A DNA stretch of 64,000 nt, taken from positions 62,001-126,000 of the forward strand of contig NZ_JAHLMF010000007.1 of assembly GCF_018919385.1 (NCBI RefSeq), written 5' to 3'. The notes under the pieces are model-generated. The model saw only the letters and a list, made by a program, of their open reading frames with translations, was not told where the DNA came from and did no database searches. Position 1 is the first letter of the stretch, and each line of letters starts with the position of its first letter. Both the position numbers and the translations under genes were made by a program. Source of the DNA: Geomonas diazotrophica. Its GTDB lineage: Bacteria; Desulfobacterota; Desulfuromonadia; Geobacterales; Geobacteraceae. Positions 63,613-64,000 of this stretch are shown here, in pieces.

Positions 63613-63981
63613 TTAACCTGCCATAGGTGCCGGTGCTGTCTTTTTGCGGTACACCGGAACATGGGCGTTGAACCCGGCTTGCATTAGAGCGGGGATATCC
63701 TCTTCTGTCGCTACTGACTGTAAGAACGAGACGATTTTCTTGAACATTTCCGTGACGACTTTGCGTGCGTTTTTACGCCTTTGGATCTGTGAACGATTAC
63801 CGGATTTACCCTCTTCGTGCGCTGCATCATACTCATCTACAGCTTGTTGCACGATATTAATAGGGATGGGGCCGTTCTTGTACAGCTCCAAATCCGCCAA
63901 TCCACGAGCACAGCGGCGAACGTTGCTTAGGCAGGTGGAGTCTTTACCTTTAACGTCAGCTGATACAGTGATGTAGGACAT
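63613..63981 (-). CDS. Hypothetical protein of 122 residues
   Basis: A soluble, helix-rich, basic protein: MSYITVSADVKGKDSTCLSNVRRCARGLADLEL, PIPINIVQQAVDEYDAAHEEGKSGNRSQIQRRKNARK, VTEMFKKIVSFLQSVATEEDIPALMQAGF, and HVPVYRKKTAP. AGGAGA precedes the ATG at 63981, which supports translation. I do not recognise a family. It lies next to the repeat array and the window edge in the accessory segment; the low GC and lack of a neighbour leave its role unknown. Confidence 0.6.
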   Translation of the reverse strand: MSYITVSADVKGKDSTCLSNVRRCARGLADLELYKNGPIPINIVQQAVDEYDAAHEEGKSGNRSQIQRRKNARKVVTEMFKKIVSFLQSVATEEDIPALMQAGFNAHVPVYRKKTAPAPMAG

Positions 63982-64000
63982 GGCTATTCTCCTCTTCTCC

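Overview
The window looks like a chromosomal segment of a Geobacteraceae bacterium (Geobacter/Geomonas/Citrifermentans type, Desulfuromonadota). The reasons are a secreted octaheme cytochrome c, several large chemoreceptors, the dusB-ntrB-ntrC order, GC-rich codon use and paired fatty-acid enoyl reductases. This placement is inference from gene content; no marker rRNA is present.

Layout. 1-12.3 kb: the 5' end of metE, an octaheme tetrathionate-reductase-family cytochrome, a YkgJ protein, a SPOR-domain protein with Ala-Glu-Lys repeats, small conserved proteins, and two chemoreceptors. 12.5-23.1 kb: a thioesterase behind a palindromic operator-like site, a PAS histidine kinase, an M24 peptidase, DUF2889, a GGDEF-EAL protein, a 6-phosphofructokinase with PPi-type residues, RNA cyclase RtcA, and a third chemoreceptor. 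All three chemoreceptors are preceded by sigma-28 (FliA)-like promoters. 23.4-30.2 kb: NUDIX, TRIC channel, HflX (apparently started at a non-canonical ATC), FabI, small proteins, a response regulator, YbaK and a sirtuin. 30.4-35.5 kb: DusB, NtrB, NtrC, an isochorismatase-like hydrolase and a receiver-PilZ protein. 35.7-47.7 kb: a FabMG-like enoyl reductase, DnaB, RecO, a DHFR-TPR fusion, MutS2, cardiolipin synthase, an Nfu protein, aspartase, a HAD phosphatase and a MidA-type methyltransferase. 47.8-57.6 kb: a HigBA-like toxin-antitoxin pair, a WYL regulator, a DEAD-box helicase, TrmB, a large NAD-glutamate dehydrogenase, TruD, IspE and tRNA-Gln.

The tRNA-Gln marks a sharp change. From about 57.7 kb to the end the coding density and GC drop and the genes look accessory: a lone receiver, a VIT-family metal transporter, two lipoproteins, and a two-gene unit that I consider the most interesting item here. 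That unit is a radical SAM/SPASM enzyme followed by a 142-residue peptide whose C-terminus carries ten Cys-Tyr pairs in about 27 residues. It has the form of a RiPP precursor and its maturase. Immediately upstream lies an 18-unit array of an exact 21-bp period, with a long open His/Cys-rich frame on one strand.

Non-coding structure includes inverted arrays of heptamers (between ntrB and ntrC, and upstream of trmB), a dispersed GGGCGAAT/ATTCGCCC palindrome family, GC-rich intergenic hairpins and clear rho-independent terminators. No CRISPR array, rRNA or intact insertion sequence was seen.
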